Shown here: in pieces, positions 17,083 through 19,005 of the stretch
Position numbering within the stretch: position 1 is the first letter of the stretch
Layout of the letters: each line of letters starts with the position of its first letter
Source: Vairimorpha apis BRL 01
Lineage: Eukaryota; Microsporidia; Nosematidae
Direction of reading: 5' to 3'
DNA length: 19,005 bases
NCBI GenBank assembly: GCA_000447185.1
Contig: KE647251.1
Location: forward strand, 1-19,005
Notes under the pieces: model-generated
The model's input: only the letters and a program-made list of their open reading frames with translations
Database searches by the model: none
What the model was told of the DNA's origin: nothing
Made by a program: the position numbers and the translations under genes

Positions 17083-19005
17083 ATTGATTGTTTCTTTATA
17101 TTAAAATTTATTTTTTATTTTAATTTTCTTTTAATAATATATTAAATGATAGAAAATAAGTTTATATATAATTAGAAAATTATATAAATTAACTTTTTAT
17201 TGATTTATTTAAATAAAAATATCTTGATATATTATTTTATAATTTAAATTATATTATTTACATATTTATATTCAATTAATTCATTCTGATAATTTAAATT
17301 TTTTTAATAAATATTATAAAACATATTAAAATTTAATAAAGTTATAAATATCTATAATTAAAAAAAATCATTTTTTATATTATCTTTTTCATTATAATAC
17401 AAAAAAAAATTTAAATAATATATTAATAATTTGCATTCATCCTGTAAAAAATATCATATTTTAATTATTATTCAGATTTGAGATTTTTCTTAAATTAATT
17501 TACTTAAAAATTATGTTTATATATACTTTCGAAGTTTTATAGATATGTTTTTACATAAAAATAATATTATTGAATTTCGTTACGTATTATATGATATTTA
17601 AAACTTTGATATTAAATTGTTTAAAATTAGAAGTTTATTTAATTTTTATATTTTATTTATGTTATATGAATAAATATTATATACTGATCTATTTAGATCT
17701 TAATATATAATATAAATACCTGATAATATATTAATAGTTAACAAGTAATTATCAAATAATAATAAATCATTCATATTGAGCTTATTTCGTAAGATAAAAA
17801 TTTAATTACATTAAACAAAAAATTTCAACAAAAAATTTAAGTTTTAACAATATTAGAAAATCAAAAATTCACTATAATAATGTAAATATTCAATTTTTTC
17901 AAAATAAATAAAATTTTAATACTAGTATCATATTTATAATGTGTTAATTAATTATATATGAGAATAAATATATACATTAAATAAAAAAAATATATTTTTA
18001 AATTTATATATATGAACGTTTTATATTTATTAAACTAATTTTTTTATTTAATAAACATTGAAAAAAATTTTGAATGTTTGATTAATAAATGAAAACAAGA
18101 AAATTTTATATTTATTTATCCTGCAGGAAAATTTGTTTAATTAATCGTTTGTTTTTGAATAAAATTGTTTTTTCGCAAAAATTTTACCTAAAAAATAATC
18201 AAAATATAAAGATACAATCTACTGTAAATTTTTTTAGTATTTCATAAAAACTTATGTTTAAAATATTTTATAAAATATATAAAATGACAAATATAAGATT
18301 TATACTCTATTCCAAATTAAAAAAAATAATTTTTACAAAAATTTTATCAAAATTATAAAAAAACATTAACCTCCTCAAAATTTTTAATTAAAATATATAA
18401 TAATTTTAAATTTGTTTATAACTATATGTTTTTACAATATAAATGTTACGTTTATAAATAAAAATTTAATTATAAGTTTTTAAAAATTTTAAAGTTTTAA
18501 TTTATAAAATGACTAATTTTTAATAATCTTAAAAATATTTTGAATAAAAAATATATATAGTTTTATTCAAATAAACTAAAAAAACAATATTTTGTAAAAC
18601 ATATATAATTTAGATTTTTTAAATTTCAAAATGTTACTAAAATCTAAAAAACTTTATAAGAATTGTGTTAATATGAAAATAAAATTATTCGAAATACTAC
18701 GTATATTTTTATATTTAGTTTTTAAATTTAATAAAAGATTATGTAAAATCGATATAATTAAATTTAGGAATATGTTAAAAAAATTACTTTCATCTATGTT
18801 AAAGCTGAAGTACTTAATATAATCAATAAATTGAATAAAATATTTTTCAAAACAAATTTCATTAAGCAAAACATGTCTAATTTTATATTTTGTTTCTTTA
18901 TGCAAATAATAATTTAAAAATATTAAAAAATTTTAATTATTGAATGTTAAGTGTTTAATGTTAAACATATATATATTTATAAATATTTAAAATATTATAC
19001 TTTTA
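17083..19005. other. A/T-rich region to the window end, no gene seen
   Basis: About 1.9 kb without a supported gene. Two overlapping opposite frames at 18631-18822 (+) and 18654-18905 (-), 63 and 83 codons, lack C-block starts and recognisable motifs and are probably chance. A ten-base palindrome TCCTGCAGGA at 18119-18128 is the only G/C-rich point. No tRNA or repeat array was found. Confidence 0.55.

Noticed and set aside
18119..18128. TCCTGCAGGA palindrome as a regulatory or origin site
   Set aside because: A single ten-base palindrome without flanking structure or repeats; nothing supports a function.
18631..18905. Two overlapping opposite frames of 63 and 83 codons
   Set aside because: Neither has the start context shared by all real genes here, and both read as A/T noise.
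1..19005. tRNA, rRNA, transposon, CRISPR or telomere signals
   Set aside because: I looked for tRNA T-loop-like sequences, G/C-rich RNA islands, transposase-like frames, spaced repeats and terminal repeats, and saw none beyond the weak U6-like motif.

Overview
The window reads as nuclear DNA of a microsporidian, an intracellular parasite related to fungi. Three things point there. The sequence is extremely A+T rich (by eye well over 80% between genes). The proteins are short eukaryotic forms with no visible introns (Rad51, Nsa2, Sec23, TAF10, an MCM helicase, Pgs1). Every assigned start codon has a CC, CCC or CCCC block a few bases upstream, a start context described in Nosema, Enterocytozoon and relatives. 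I cannot fix the genus.

Layout, left to right. 10-1282 (-): membrane-anchored AAA ATPase, broken by two frameshifts. 3890-4215 (+): TAF10, a small histone-fold subunit of TFIID, one frameshift. 5680-6782 (-): Pgs1, phosphatidylglycerophosphate synthase, one frameshift. 8533-9537 (+): RAD51. 9718-10494 (+): NSA2, a 60S ribosome assembly factor. 10514-12565 (-): MCM8, a recombination helicase, convergent with NSA2 and only 19 bases away. 13844-14250 (-): unrecognised small protein with two membrane segments, one frameshift. 14957-17077 (+): SEC23 of the COPII coat. Coding DNA covers roughly half the window. The rest is long A/T desert of 0.7 to 2.6 kb per gap, unusual for the compact microsporidian genomes but typical of the A+T-rich expanded ones. 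I found no tRNA, rRNA, transposon, CRISPR or telomeric repeat.

The most notable pattern is five frameshifts in four genes. All lie in A or T runs of 6-8 bases, and all are repaired by exactly one extra base of the run, after which family-conserved sequence resumes. Homopolymer undercalling in the assembly is the simplest cause. Four of the five sites also read as -1 slippery heptamers in the zero frame, so transcriptional or ribosomal slippage is worth excluding. Other points of interest are the MCM8 call beside RAD51 (MCM8 is missing from most fungi), a Pgs1 that implies phosphatidylglycerol synthesis in an organism with mitosomes, and a weak U6 snRNA-like motif in the TAF10-PGS1 gap.

The genes are single housekeeping functions rather than a pathway cluster. 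The exception is RAD51 and MCM8, which both act in homologous recombination and flank NSA2.
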